From Methylomonas sp. LW13 (GTDB lineage Bacteria > Pseudomonadota > Gammaproteobacteria > Methylococcales > Methylomonadaceae): DNA of 64,000 nt. The position numbers and the translations under genes were made by a program. This document shows positions 29,377 to 39,433 of this stretch, in pieces. The notes below the pieces were generated by a model, which was given only the letters and a program-made list of their open reading frames with translations, was not told the DNA's origin and searched no databases. The stretch lies in the NCBI RefSeq assembly GCF_016865255.1, contig NZ_CP033381.1, positions 3,968,001 through 4,032,000 on the forward strand, read 5' to 3'. Within the stretch, counting starts at the first letter, position 1; each line of letters starts with the position of its first letter.

Positions 29377-31069
29377 CCTTATCGACCACCAACTGTCTGA
29401 AATCCTGTTCCGCCGGTAGCTTGCTGATTACGCGAGTATTGTCACCATCCAGTTTCACCAGATAGTCTTGGTTTTCGGCAAATACACTAACCATATCCCG
29501 GTTGTCGCCGCGCCGATGAATGATGTATTTGGGCGAGGTTTTTGCTGCGCCGAACAATATCCCGTTCCAATCCGAATAACATTGTTTGCCCGCCGCCAAG
29601 CCCTGCAAAGTATTAAAAACATCTATTTGTTGATATTGATTGTTTTCCACGCTTGCCGACTGATCACCATGGGCAATCACTAAAGGCACTTTGGCCGACG
29701 CTTTATACTGGCCATATAACTCAACTTCGGCTTTTTTTAAGGGCGTCATCGAATGATGGTCGCCGACAATAACCAAGAGACCATTCTTGAAAAAACCGTT
29801 ATTTTGTAGCTCTCGATAAAACCGGCCTATTTGCTTATCGGTATAGGTAATGGCTGCCGATTCGGATTTTTCCTTAGTCTCGGGATTAATATAGGGATGA
29901 TGGCTGCTAACCGTTTTGATAAACAGCAAAAAATTATTTCTCTTATTTTTCTCTATCCTGTCCAAGGCTCTTAAATATAAGGCCTCATCCGGCGCGGCCT
30001 CAAAATGAAACCGTTCCCACTTATCGTACTCCGGCTGGTCGTGGCCTTCGACATAATCAAACCCCACACTTTTTGCCCAGACTCCGGTATTACCAAACTC
30101 CAAATCTGCAGTCGTTAAAAATTCGGTTTTATAACCGTGCTTTTTAAGGATATTGGGCAGGGAATTTTTTATATTATAAAAACTATAAAACGACGTACCG
30201 CCGTCGTCGGTGTAACTGGAGGGCGGATAGAGCGGCTGCAAGCCCGTCAGCAGCGCGACTTCGCCATCTTCGGTGATAAAACCGTTGGCGTAAAAATTCT
30301 TGAACGCTTGATGTTGGCGAGCAATTTCATCCAGATTGGGCGTCCAATCGTGGATGCCGGAGAAAAACCGGCTTTGATAAGCGGAAAGGGACTCCACCAT
30401 CAAAATAATAATATTCTTAGTGTCTACCGGCTGAGTTTGGCAGTCTATATGCTCTTGAAAACTGAAGTTATCGACATAGGCGGCGCTATACGGCGCAGCC
30501 TCGGATAATATGGTTAAGTTATAATCAATGACATTTTTATAAATCCAGGCATGGGCGTATTTTTCATTATCGGCAAACGCCGCGGCCAACGGTAAACCGA
30601 GAATTAAGCAGAAGGGCCACTTTTTGATATAGGGATTTATGGATTTAAACCTTACCCACGAAAAATATAACGGTACAGCCAAGACTAATGCGCTAAGCCC
30701 AAGCATACCAAAATCGCTTAATCCATAAATTTGCTGAATATATTTATACGAATAATCCGCATATTTTATTGCGTCACCCAAAGCCAAATGGGTATTAAAA
30801 TTAACGATAATGGCGTAATCGATAATATAAAGCGCAAACAACAACAAAGCCGCCAAACGTAATATTGCTGCCAGCCCACGCATGATAGTCGGCAGAAACG
30901 AAAAATACAGCAATATAAAAATACCGCCATAAATCAGCGCGTCATTACATAAAACCTGAGTAAATCCCAGAAAACGGGTGCCGGTATAGTGATAAATAAA
31001 ATTATCGACATACCACCCTTTCAGCAGCAAGGGCACAACCAAAATAAGCCATAAAACCGTTTTGCCCAT
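29312..31069 (-). CDS. LtaS-like sulfatase family membrane phosphotransferase
   Basis: A 585-residue protein. Five N-terminal transmembrane helices (residues about 1-175) precede a periplasmic alkaline-phosphatase/sulfatase domain. The metal-site segment MVESLSAYQS holds the likely nucleophile, and the ligand cluster VGDHHSM lies near residue 435. The family includes lipoteichoic acid synthase and OpgB-like enzymes that move phosphoglycerol or phosphoethanolamine. In a Gram-negative host, glycan or lipid decoration is the best guess. The gene is AT-richer than its neighbours, which hints at transfer. It overlaps the AlkB-like gene end. Confidence 0.85.
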   Translation of the reverse strand: MGKTVLWLILVVPLLLKGWYVDNFIYHYTGTRFLGFTQVLCNDALIYGGIFILLYFSFLPTIMRGLAAILRLAALLLFALYIIDYAIIVNFNTHLALGDAIKYADYSYKYIQQIYGLSDFGMLGLSALVLAVPLYFSWVRFKSINPYIKKWPFCLILGLPLAAAFADNEKYAHAWIYKNVIDYNLTILSEAAPYSAAYVDNFSFQEHIDCQTQPVDTKNIIILMVESLSAYQSRFFSGIHDWTPNLDEIARQHQAFKNFYANGFITEDGEVALLTGLQPLYPPSSYTDDGGTSFYSFYNIKNSLPNILKKHGYKTEFLTTADLEFGNTGVWAKSVGFDYVEGHDQPEYDKWERFHFEAAPDEALYLRALDRIEKNKRNNFLLFIKTVSSHHPYINPETKEKSESAAITYTDKQIGRFYRELQNNGFFKNGLLVIVGDHHSMTPLKKAEVELYGQYKASAKVPLVIAHGDQSASVENNQYQQIDVFNTLQGLAAGKQCYSDWNGILFGAAKTSPKYIIHRRGDNRDMVSVFAENQDYLVKLDGDNTRVISKLPAEQDFRQLVVDKVNALRIARAKWALTQSAEKSD

Positions 31070-31094
31070 GCCGAGGAAGCAGTTGAAAATGCGG

Positions 31095-31661
31095 TTAATC
31101 GCGAGTTAACTTCAGGAAGTGAAAGATATCAACTTCAATTACACCGAATGCAGTGATCCACAGCAACGCATCGTAAGCATCCAGCCATTCTGACTGCATC
31201 AGCCAAGCCACAACCATACCGATCAAGCCGATAAATACCAGCACGGTGACCAACCAAAACGCCTGCCGGTGCCGCTCCACCAAAGCCGGCCAGCGCACTT
31301 CCAACTCGAGCAACACGATCAATCCAAACCAAAGCAAGGAGTTGACCACATCCAGCCATTCGTTATCGCGGACGTAGCTGCCGAACACCAGCGCAATCAC
31401 CACAATCAATACATTCCGCACTGCGTGCAAGGTACGCTCGTTGAATGGCGAGGCCTCGACGGTTTCCAGCTCGAACATCACCAACAATATCACCCAGGTC
31501 AGCGCATCAACCGCCGTCGTCAGCGTATCGACCGCTGCGTATATGCCGATATTCAACGTCAACAAGGCCAGTATCGCCAGTTTGTATTTGGGGTAGGTAA
31601 GAAAAAACTCGGCGTTGGGCATAACGGTAAGATCAATTGAGTCGAACGCCAAACTACTCAT
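31095..31661 (-). CDS. Multipass membrane protein with threefold internal repeat
   Basis: A 188-residue inner-membrane protein with about six transmembrane helices. Three copies of a unit of the form D-A-L-x-W-hydrophobic-E-L/V-E/D are visible: VDALTWVILLVMFELE near residue 50, VNSLLWFGLIVLLELE near 115 and YDALLWITAFGVIEVD near 165. I do not recognise the family. The ATG at 31661 was chosen over an upstream extension. It lies 25 bases downstream of where the LtaS-like gene begins, on the same strand. Confidence 0.7.
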   Translation of the reverse strand: MSSLAFDSIDLTVMPNAEFFLTYPKYKLAILALLTLNIGIYAAVDTLTTAVDALTWVILLVMFELETVEASPFNERTLHAVRNVLIVVIALVFGSYVRDNEWLDVVNSLLWFGLIVLLELEVRWPALVERHRQAFWLVTVLVFIGLIGMVVAWLMQSEWLDAYDALLWITAFGVIEVDIFHFLKLTRD

Positions 31662-31730
31662 GGCAAAGGTTTTACGGAAAAGACATGAACCATGACGACA
31701 CCTGGCTGGCGCCGTCATGACCAACAGGGA

Positions 31731-32126
31731 TTATTTAACGAAACAGGCTTTTTCCGCCTCGGCATCAGCGTCTTTCAGCTTGGTGCGCAAATCCTTCGAT
31801 TGTTTGGGATCGCGAAACGCCGCGCCGGCTTCGCCTGGGGTTTTTTGCATCTGGGTAAAGGTTTTGGCCGATTCGTATTCCTCGAAGCTGAGTTTTTCGG
31901 CGATTTTGTCGATTTTGCAACCGCAAGCGTATTGGCTGATATAGGTTAGGCCGCCGTGCTTAGCCACACATTCCAGCACGTATTCGACGCGGTCGCGGGT
32001 GGGATAATCATTGACCAAAACCGCAGGCTCGCCGGCAGCGGCGTCCGGTTTTGAATGTTCCTGGGTAGCGGCGCAACCACTTAACAGCGTTACAACAGCG
32101 AGAGTAGCGAAGAATGATTTTGTCAT
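31731..32126 (-). CDS. Small lipoprotein, unknown function
   Basis: A 131-residue protein with a signal peptide and lipobox TLLSGCAAT (Cys near residue 18). The mature part has three further cysteines (LECVAKHGG, YACGCKIDK) and a charged helical C-terminus ending AEKACFVK. The C-x-C pair and the distant cysteines suggest disulphides or metal binding. I do not recognise the family. It follows the DUF302 lipoprotein on the same strand with 32 bases between. Confidence 0.65.
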   Translation of the reverse strand: MTKSFFATLAVVTLLSGCAATQEHSKPDAAAGEPAVLVNDYPTRDRVEYVLECVAKHGGLTYISQYACGCKIDKIAEKLSFEEYESAKTFTQMQKTPGEAGAAFRDPKQSKDLRTKLKDADAEAEKACFVK

Positions 32127-32158
32127 GGTGCTCGTTTTTTCGTTATAGGGATATTAAA

Positions 32159-32617
32159 TTATTGCTCGGCGGCGAAGTCGACAATCTGTCGTAATTGCGG
32201 GTTCATTTCCTTGGCAAATTTATTCAAGGCGGGGTTGCCCGTATCTTCCGGTAACAAATGCGTCCTGACGATGGTTTTACCTTCGAATTGATAGGTCACC
32301 ACATTGCAGGGCATATAGCCTATCGCGTGCGGGGTGATTTCCAGCACTACTTTTGCCAACGTCAGATTGCAAAACTGTACCGTATCGTATTCCGGAAAGT
32401 TCGTGGCCCCTCTGTCGCGGATGACCTTCCCCACCCGACTGTGGCCGGTAATGCGAAAGTTATGTTCGGCAATCGCTACTTCCAGTTCGGTCAATACTTC
32501 GTCGTAGGGTTTGCTGGTTTCCACCTGGTAATACGTCACTTCTTCGGTATGCACAGACTGCGCGGCACAACTTGCAATCAACGGCAGGCTTGCGAAAATG
32601 ACGACTCTTTTAAACAT
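32159..32617 (-). CDS. DUF302-domain lipoprotein
   Basis: A 152-residue lipoprotein with the lipobox LIASCAAQ. The mature part resembles the DUF302 fold (ETSKPYDEVLTELEVAIAEHN, then GYMPCNVVTYQFEGKTIV). Function of the family is unknown; copies often accompany envelope or redox genes. The ATG at 32617 is preferred over a TTG two codons earlier. Its start lies only 17 bases from the divergent mobA start. Confidence 0.75.
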   Translation of the reverse strand: MFKRVVIFASLPLIASCAAQSVHTEEVTYYQVETSKPYDEVLTELEVAIAEHNFRITGHSRVGKVIRDRGATNFPEYDTVQFCNLTLAKVVLEITPHAIGYMPCNVVTYQFEGKTIVRTHLLPEDTGNPALNKFAKEMNPQLRQIVDFAAEQ

Positions 32618-32634
32618 CGGCAAAGCTTACCATC

Positions 32635-33240
32635 ATGAACGGGCAAAACAAAGTGAGCGGCGTAGTGCTGGCGGGCGGTATGGCTCGGCGCATGCAGGGC
32701 CAGGACAAGGGCTTGTTGATATGCCATAACCGGCCCTTGGTGAGTTATGCGCTGGCCGCCATGAACCCATTAGTCAACGAGTTATTCGTCAGTGCTAATC
32801 GCCATCAAGACCAATACCGGCAATTCAATTATCCGGTCATCAGCGATGCCGAACTCAGCTTTGACGGACCGCTGGCCGGCGTATTGGCGGCGATGCAGAC
32901 CGCTCAGCATCCGATATTACTGGTAGCGCCGTGCGACTCACCGTTGGTTGCAAGCATGCATTTGCAACGCTTGCTCGACGCATTAATAAGCCAGGATGCT
33001 GACATCGCCGTGGCATTTGACGGCGAACGCTTACACCCGGTTTTCGCCGCGCTGAAAACCAACTTGCAAACAGATTTACAGAGCTATCTCGGTAGCGGTG
33101 AGCGCAAGTTACAGACATGGTTTCATCGGCATGCAGTGGTCAAGGTCGATTTCCGCGACTCACCGCACATCTTCGTCAACATCAACACCCCGGCTGAATT
33201 ATCGGCTGTGGAGCAATCCCTCGCTGAAATCTCGCCTTGA
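32635..33240 (+). CDS. mobA: Molybdenum cofactor guanylyltransferase
   Basis: A 201-residue nucleotidyltransferase that joins GMP to molybdopterin to form the bis-MGD cofactor. The GTP-binding signature VVLAGGMARRMQGQDKGLL is at the N-terminus, the metal aspartate in VAPCDSPLV, and the C-terminal FVNINTPAELSAVE closes the fold. Full length. It serves bis-MGD enzymes such as nitrate reductase or formate dehydrogenase, none of which is in the window. It converges on the CheB-CheR gene. Confidence 0.95.
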   Translation: MNGQNKVSGVVLAGGMARRMQGQDKGLLICHNRPLVSYALAAMNPLVNELFVSANRHQDQYRQFNYPVISDAELSFDGPLAGVLAAMQTAQHPILLVAPCDSPLVASMHLQRLLDALISQDADIAVAFDGERLHPVFAALKTNLQTDLQSYLGSGERKLQTWFHRHAVVKVDFRDSPHIFVNINTPAELSAVEQSLAEISP

Positions 33241-33265
33241 CCGCAACACGGCATAGCGCACTCGC

Positions 33266-36200
33266 TCAATGCACCGCCTTTTCGCTGCTGACAATCAACA
33301 AGGCTTCGCCTGAACGATTTCCCAGCACCGTGGCATGCATGCGCACCGGAATAATTTTCTGATCTTTCGTAATGCGCTTGGTCTTGATACTTTTAACTCC
33401 GCCAGCAACTATCAATTCCTGAATCAGTTGTTGGGTAATGCCCCTTTCATCGTCAGAGACGATCTCGGCAAACGTCATACTGGCGGCGTCCAAGCTATCC
33501 CAGCCGTATAAGATTTCGGCACCTTTATTCCAAGCGGTAATCTTACCTGACACTTCAAACAGAATGATCGCTTCGTCGGTATCCATCACTATCGTGGCCA
33601 GCTTTTGCAAACAATTTAAACATTCCTGTTTTTCGACTTGGTGCTGGTGAACGTAATCGCGCTCGGTTAACGCGATTAACTCCCTGGCCGAGTTCTCGGC
33701 CTGGAACATACAAGCCGACGCCGAAACGTGCACCACCTTACCGGATTTGCTCAGCCGCTTGGCCTGAAACGACGGCAAGGTGTTACCCACTTTCAGATTG
33801 CTTAAACCTTGCTTGGCAAAATGCTTTTCGTCGTCCGGAATCAGATTGTAAAAATTCATTCCCAGCGCTTCATGCGCCGACCAGCCATACAGTTTCTCGG
33901 CGGCATGATTCCACGTCACGATGGTACCGTCCGGTTCGAGCAAGGTAATCGCATCGTTGGAAAACTGCACAAACTTGGCCAATCTCAGTGTTTCCTGCTC
34001 TTCACGCTTATGCAACTCCAATTGCGCGCTTTTCAGCTGATTGATGTCCACAAAAGTCAAAATAACGCCGGCATTGACTTTCGCAGAAACCACGTAGGGA
34101 ATTACCCGCAATAGATACCAGGTGCCGTTTTCAAGTTGAATTTCCTGATCGAAACAGTTGTGTTGATCGTTGACACCTTTAACGACAGCGATAACATCCA
34201 GGTCTTTGATGGTATGCGTCAAGTGATAAAACGGCCGCCCGAGATCGGTTTCCAAAATATGGAATATCGACTGTAGTTTCGGGGTAAAACGCCTAATATC
34301 CAGATTCTCGTCTAAAAACAGTGTAGCGATATTGGTACTATTGAATAAGTTATCCAAATCGTTATTCAGTAAGGTCAACTCGACTATCTTGCCCTGGTGT
34401 TCGGCATTGACGGTATAAAGCTCTTCGTTGACCGATTGCAACTCCTCGTTGGTGCTCTGCAATTCCTCATTACTTGCCAATAATTCTTCGTTGGTGGCTT
34501 GCAATTCCTCGTTGGAGGTTTCTAACTCTTCCACCGTAGCTTGCAGGTTTTCGCGGGTAAACTGTAATTCTTGCTCTAAATCGATAATGCGTTGTTTGGC
34601 GTCTAAATTGACATCGTAGATCAGGGTTTCCGTCTCGCTAAAACAAGAAGGATCCACCGTCTCAGTAATCATCGCCGCCACTAAGATTTCTTGGCCCTTC
34701 TTGCCCGGCAGGGGTTTAAATTGCAGTCTAAACGTCCGCAAACTGTCCTGCTCTCTGACCCGAATATTGGACAACACAATTTCGTTATTCGCTTTTAAGG
34801 CTTTTTGGATACCTGTGGAAATGGGTATGGATAAATCTTTTTTAACAATTTTACTGACATTACTCACCAGTTTGCCGCTGGGATAACTCAAATAATCTTT
34901 AGAATCGCCGAAAATATGGGATATTTCCATATTTTCATTAATTATCATCGTAAACGGCAAGACATCATTCGATATTGCCCTGATGAACCGGTCCAATACT
35001 CTTTCTTCCTGACCACTAAGCGCATTCGAGGAGCGCACCGAACTCGGATACGGCGCGTAAGTCATTAAAGCACTGGGGGACGCAGTAAAACCCAAGGATT
35101 TATATTTGCCTTTGGAGCGATATAGTTTTGATTTGGCACTTGCCACATCGAAATACTCACCCATATCGCCTATCGTTTCACTGGTACCAAGCACCAACAA
35201 GCCTTCCTTTACCAGAGAAAAGTTGAATAACTCCAATATTTTCTTCTGTAAAACAGGTTGCAAGTAAATCAACACGTTTCGACAACTGAGAATATGAATA
35301 TTGGTAAACGGCGGATCTTTAATCAGGTTATGCTGGGCAAACACCACCATTTCCCGAATTTTTTGACTGACCTGAAAATAATCTTCCCGGCGAATAAAGT
35401 ATTTCGACAGGAGCTTGGGCGGAATATCCGCAATAATACTTTCCGGATATTTGCCGTTACTGGCTTTCTCAATGGCTGTTAGATCGACATCGGTCGCAAA
35501 AATCTTCACGCGAAAATAATGTCCTGAATACTCCCGATATTCCGATAACAACATCGCCAAGGAATAAGCTTCCTCCCCGGTGGAACATGCGGTCACCCAA
35601 ACTCGTAACTCATCTTCTTGCAATAGCTTGACAACTTTTTTTAACCAATGCTCACGAATATCGTCAAATACGTGCTCGTCGCGAAAAAAACTGGTAACCC
35701 CTATCAACAACTCCTGAAATAACACTAAAACTTCATGAGGATTTGTTTGCAATAAGTTTAAATACTCGGATATATCTTTTAAGTGATTGATCGATATACG
35801 CCGTTCAATGCGTCTAACTACCGTATTGGGTTTATAAAAGGTAAAATCGATTTTGCACTTTTCTCTAAGGATTGAAAAAATCCGCGTGATGTCACTGTCG
35901 TCAGACGAGACGATATTTTTTTCCTGTAAGGTGGCATAGGGATGCTTAACAAACGCCAACAACTGACCGGGCATCTTCTCCGGCGGCAAACTAAAATCCG
36001 CCAAACCCGTAGCAAAAGCATTCTTGGGCATGCCGTCGAATTTGGCGGAATTTTCGTCTTGCACCATCACCATGCCGCCGAATTCTTTGATGGCACGAAT
36101 ACCGCGTGTGCCATCACTGCCGGTGCCGGACAAAATGATACCTACCGCCAGCTCTCTGGCGTCCTCGCTCAAGGAGCGCAAAAATATATCGATCGGCAGA

Positions 36201-36529
36201 TTAATCCCTTTGCTGGGATCTTGCTCGGCCAGCAATAGCTGGTTGTGAAACACCGTGACGTTTTTCCGGGGCGGAATCAAGTAGACGGTGTTGCGCTCGA
36301 TTTTCATACCGTCCTCAATGCGCTTTACCGGCATGGCGGTATGTTTGGACAATAGTTCAGCCATCAAACTTTTATACTGTGGTGACAAATGCTGAATCAC
36401 CACAAACGACAAACCGCTATTCGCAGGCATATTCTTGAAAAATGCCTCAATCGCTTCCAAGCCTCCGGCCGAAGCACCGATCCCGACAATATACTGCGGC
36501 GGCACTTTTACAGTGTTTTGATTATCCAT
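33266..36529 (-). CDS. CheB-CheR fusion with PAS domains
   Basis: A 1087-residue signalling protein. Residues about 12-190 are a CheB methylesterase domain ([12 protein letters not shown], with the Ser; [15 protein letters not shown]). Residues about 215-480 are a CheR methyltransferase ([35 protein letters not shown]). Then comes a long coiled coil of repeated NEELQ units near 665-715, followed by three PAS domains. There is no receiver domain. Such fusions adjust methylation of chemoreceptors or other targets; the target here is unknown. The adjoining PAS protein upstream is a likely partner. Confidence 0.9.
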   Translation of the reverse strand: MDNQNTVKVPPQYIVGIGASAGGLEAIEAFFKNMPANSGLSFVVIQHLSPQYKSLMAELLSKHTAMPVKRIEDGMKIERNTVYLIPPRKNVTVFHNQLLLAEQDPSKGINLPIDIFLRSLSEDARELAVGIILSGTGSDGTRGIRAIKEFGGMVMVQDENSAKFDGMPKNAFATGLADFSLPPEKMPGQLLAFVKHPYATLQEKNIVSSDDSDITRIFSILREKCKIDFTFYKPNTVVRRIERRISINHLKDISEYLNLLQTNPHEVLVLFQELLIGVTSFFRDEHVFDDIREHWLKKVVKLLQEDELRVWVTACSTGEEAYSLAMLLSEYREYSGHYFRVKIFATDVDLTAIEKASNGKYPESIIADIPPKLLSKYFIRREDYFQVSQKIREMVVFAQHNLIKDPPFTNIHILSCRNVLIYLQPVLQKKILELFNFSLVKEGLLVLGTSETIGDMGEYFDVASAKSKLYRSKGKYKSLGFTASPSALMTYAPYPSSVRSSNALSGQEERVLDRFIRAISNDVLPFTMIINENMEISHIFGDSKDYLSYPSGKLVSNVSKIVKKDLSIPISTGIQKALKANNEIVLSNIRVREQDSLRTFRLQFKPLPGKKGQEILVAAMITETVDPSCFSETETLIYDVNLDAKQRIIDLEQELQFTRENLQATVEELETSNEELQATNEELLASNEELQSTNEELQSVNEELYTVNAEHQGKIVELTLLNNDLDNLFNSTNIATLFLDENLDIRRFTPKLQSIFHILETDLGRPFYHLTHTIKDLDVIAVVKGVNDQHNCFDQEIQLENGTWYLLRVIPYVVSAKVNAGVILTFVDINQLKSAQLELHKREEQETLRLAKFVQFSNDAITLLEPDGTIVTWNHAAEKLYGWSAHEALGMNFYNLIPDDEKHFAKQGLSNLKVGNTLPSFQAKRLSKSGKVVHVSASACMFQAENSARELIALTERDYVHQHQVEKQECLNCLQKLATIVMDTDEAIILFEVSGKITAWNKGAEILYGWDSLDAASMTFAEIVSDDERGITQQLIQELIVAGGVKSIKTKRITKDQKIIPVRMHATVLGNRSGEALLIVSSEKAVH

Positions 36530-36610
36530 AAAACCATGTTATTTAATATCAATCGTTTAAATCAATAAAGCCTCTGGACAACATTACCCTTCACGCGGCG
36601 ATAAAAAAAA

Positions 36611-37195
36611 TCAAGCCTTATTTGCGTCGGTGATCACGTCGCTAATATTTGTGATAGTCACGACTAATTTACGCGCTTTCAAATCAAACGATTCGCCTGC
36701 TGTATCGCTACCGTCATCCGCATTACCTTTAATCAAAGCAGGAAAAGCCAAATTCTTATCGCCTTGCAAACGCAACTGCAAACTTTTATGGGCTGGCGCT
36801 TTGAAAAAAGCATCAAAACGGTGAATAAATATATTTTTATCTTCTTCGAAGATTAGCTTGGAAAAATGGGTTTTCTGCAATTTACTGGCTTTATAACCCA
36901 ACATATCTGCAAACGTATGATTTGCTTGCTCTATAAAACCTTGATAATCTAGGGTGATAATACCCACCGGAACGCAATGGTAAGTAAAATTTAACTTATT
37001 ATTTAGGCGGGATAACTCAAATTGCGCTTTTTGCAGCTCTTCATTCTGCATTTGCAATTCAATTTGGTAAACTTGTAAATCATAAAATAAGCGCTGAATT
37101 TCTTCCGGCGTAATACTACTGATTTCTTGCGGCGTGAAATCTATAATTTTCTCCGCCATTTCTTTTAATTTAGCAGCATGAGAATCTAATGTCAT
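36611..37195 (-). CDS. PAS-domain protein
   Basis: A 194-residue cytoplasmic protein. The first 70 residues are helical with a coiled coil (LQMQNEELQKAQFELSRLN). Residues about 72-190 form a PAS domain (VPVGIITLDYQGFIEQANHTFADMLGY). There is no output domain, so it probably acts through the following CheB-CheR-PAS protein, 81 bases downstream on the same strand, whose own coiled coil is of the same type. The ligand or cue is not evident. Confidence 0.8.
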   Translation of the reverse strand: MTLDSHAAKLKEMAEKIIDFTPQEISSITPEEIQRLFYDLQVYQIELQMQNEELQKAQFELSRLNNKLNFTYHCVPVGIITLDYQGFIEQANHTFADMLGYKASKLQKTHFSKLIFEEDKNIFIHRFDAFFKAPAHKSLQLRLQGDKNLAFPALIKGNADDGSDTAGESFDLKARKLVVTITNISDVITDANKA

Positions 37196-37668
37196 AACAG
37201 TATTTCCTTATTAATTTATATTTATTTTTTGAAAAACTTAGTGGAAAACTCAAGTTCCCACTATTTCTACTCCCTATCGATTCGTCCACTTGTATCCTCT
37301 TCGGATTTTACCGATACCTTACCTGCAACTTATTGAATTAAAACCTGACGCAGCGCCCAGCACTGGGATTGTAATACAGAACAGATACTCGAGCGTTTGC
37401 TGCGTAGTGTTTGCCTGCCTTAATATCCCTAGTTTTTACTTGAACATTTATTTCAAGCGGTGAATTTTTTTGTTCCCGAATAAACAGATATCCGCGCAAA
37501 TAAACCACCGCCTTTTCTGGTCAAACACAAGCAAGCTCAGCCTAGTTTTCCGCAAAATATCAGCACTGGCAAACACTACAATTAGTGGCGTTAATATCCG
37601 TCCGATCAAAGGTTGTGTCATTTACGCCGCATTATGCTAACGTAAATTTTTTTTTGCTTGGAACCACG
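37196..37668. other. Gene-free stretch between PAS gene and secreted protein gene
   Basis: About 470 bases without a supportable gene. It holds a small palindrome CCCAGCACTGGG at 37356-37367 and AT-rich tracts on both sides, fitting two divergent promoters. I see no tRNA, riboswitch or terminator. Confidence 0.5.
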
Positions 37669-38607
37669 ATGAAACGATCCACTCTTGCCATCATTCTGAC
37701 ATGCTGTTCGTCGGGTATTTTTGTCCCATCAGCCTTTGCAATCACTACGCCGGCAGATCAGGATAAATTGCGCATTCATACCAGCATGCCTCGAAGAACC
37801 AGCGATTCGCTGTTTTCATACACGGCGGAATGGCGTATCGACGATGGGGAGCTATATCGTTCTACCGGCTTGAGCTTTCTGAATGCGCATAAGTTTGATG
37901 ATCCGACACAGGCTCACGCGGTCACCAAAAAACTACTTACATCAATGAAAGACGGCATGATTCAGCTCGATCCGAATTGGCGCGGCATCACTATTACCCA
38001 ACCGCCGGAACAAGCAGAATTAATCATCGCCAACAAAACCGGCTATTCGTTGACCACGGTAACGGTTAGAGATTACAGCAACCAAGGCTTGCGTTTCGAT
38101 CTTGCCGATAAAAATTTCAACGCCGACGGCGTGCAAGTGGCTTTTGATCTGGTGTTCAGCGCGGATGTGGAATATCTGGACGGCTTTTCCTCGAAAAAAG
38201 CCCTCACCGCCTCACAAGGCGAAATCGAAATTAAGATAGACGACCAAAAACCGATTCATATCAAAACCGACGGTAAAACCACTCGCGAACTCGAGCAAGA
38301 AATCGCCAAACAGTTGAGTGTCTCTCACCTTGCTGAAACACCGCTTTATCCTGGCATGGTCAGCAACGATACCCGCAACAACAAACCGTTCGATGGCAGC
38401 GAAGTGCAATTTTTAAATCTTGCCGCCAAATCGATTGCCATTGACATTACCGACCCCGCCTTGGGCGTACTCGCCAAGTTCAAATTCAAAGACGACAATC
38501 ATTCGGTGAAGGTCGTGGAACCGCGTTTCATGCTTGGCGCGTTGGCCTTGACGGTACTTTTAGCCATTATCTATTTTCGGCGCAAAAACCAGCAGAAATC
38601 GATATAA
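37669..38607 (+). CDS. Secreted/membrane-anchored protein of unknown function
   Basis: A 312-residue protein with an N-terminal signal peptide (ending near SAFAITTPA), a beta-rich periplasmic domain of about 255 residues and a C-terminal transmembrane helix (LGALALTVLLAIIYF) followed by a short basic tail. The architecture suggests an inner-membrane protein facing the periplasm. I do not recognise a family. The ATG at 37669 was chosen because the signal peptide begins there; an upstream extension lacks one. Confidence 0.7.
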   Translation: MKRSTLAIILTCCSSGIFVPSAFAITTPADQDKLRIHTSMPRRTSDSLFSYTAEWRIDDGELYRSTGLSFLNAHKFDDPTQAHAVTKKLLTSMKDGMIQLDPNWRGITITQPPEQAELIIANKTGYSLTTVTVRDYSNQGLRFDLADKNFNADGVQVAFDLVFSADVEYLDGFSSKKALTASQGEIEIKIDDQKPIHIKTDGKTTRELEQEIAKQLSVSHLAETPLYPGMVSNDTRNNKPFDGSEVQFLNLAAKSIAIDITDPALGVLAKFKFKDDNHSVKVVEPRFMLGALALTVLLAIIYFRRKNQQKSI

Positions 38608-38619
38608 CAGTTCTAATCT

Positions 38620-38651
38620 CCGGGTGGCCGCCAGGGCGCGCGGCCACCCGG
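38620..38651. terminator. Strong 12-bp hairpin between convergent genes
   Basis: CCGGGTGGCCGC (38620-38631) pairs perfectly with GCGGCCACCCGG (38640-38651) around an eight-base loop. It lies between the ends of two converging genes and probably serves both as terminator, although no long T run follows. Confidence 0.65.
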
Positions 38652-38664
38652 CTTAAGGTTTAAA

Positions 38665-39147
38665 TCAATGCCCGGAATGTTCAGGCTGCTTATCGGTGAC
38701 GCTGGTTCTACGCAAAATATAGCGATCAGCAAGTTTGCCGGTGAACCGGTTGCCGCTAGTATCCAACTGAATCAACGCATCTTTTTCAACCAGATATTGC
38801 TGGGAAGTTGCGCCATTCTTTGGCGTCAAAACCAGAGTATTGGCTTTTTCGCCAGGGGCAAATTTGCCCTTTTCAGTAAACTCCCTTTCCGATTTCCCCA
38901 AAAACTGGGTCATCAGCAGATAACTGCCGTTTTTGTTCAAGGCCAACGTGGTTTTCACGCCGATACAGTCGGCACAAGGGGTTAAGCCAGTATAAATCCC
39001 TGGCCAATCCATACTCTTGTGTTCGTGATGAGCATCCTTATCGTCAGTCCCCGCCGTTTCGGCAAGCACTAGATTAAAAGCAGAAAAAGCAGCCATCACC
39101 AGAAAAATGACCAGATTTTTTTTTAATTTTGATCTAACTGTTCGCAT
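38665..39147 (-). CDS. NlpE-N-like periplasmic protein without lipobox
   Basis: A 160-residue protein with a signal peptide ending near LVLAETAG and a single NlpE N-terminal-like domain: WPGIYTGLTPCADCIGVKTT with the C-x-x-C, LALNKNGSYLL and the closing strands. NlpE is a surface-sensing and copper-related lipoprotein that activates the Cpx system. This one has no lipobox cysteine, so it should be soluble in the periplasm, and it lacks the second NlpE domain. A short His-rich stretch (DAHHEHKS) lies at the mature N-terminus. The ATG at 39147 is preferred over an upstream extension. Confidence 0.78.
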   Translation of the reverse strand: MRTVRSKLKKNLVIFLVMAAFSAFNLVLAETAGTDDKDAHHEHKSMDWPGIYTGLTPCADCIGVKTTLALNKNGSYLLMTQFLGKSEREFTEKGKFAPGEKANTLVLTPKNGATSQQYLVEKDALIQLDTSGNRFTGKLADRYILRRTSVTDKQPEHSGH

Positions 39148-39390
39148 ATTTGCTCCTGAGCAAACCGTCGCTAATAATAATTTTTTGAGTACGTACCACG
39201 CTGGAAATCCTTTGTACACCGGAGTTCATTCACGAAAAGCCTGGCTAAGGAAAAATCTGCAGTAGACACCCCATGCCCACCGTTTGATTTCTATTCATTG
39301 CCCTAAGCACATACAGTTGCTTTTTTAAAGCTCCGCTTACAAAACCTCAGGATTCCAACTGCCTATTGTGGCATAGCTGCAAAGGATTGA

Positions 39391-39404
39391 CTGATTTCAA
39401 TCAA
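39391..39404. promoter_or_regulatory. FNR/Anr-like box
   Basis: CTGAT-TTCA-ATCAA differs at one position from the FNR/Anr consensus TTGAT-N4-ATCAA. It lies about 245 bases upstream of the NlpE-like start and beyond the end of the small membrane protein gene, so its target is uncertain. Confidence 0.3.
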
Positions 39405-39433
39405 CAAACATATTTAACGAAAGCAACAAAGCT

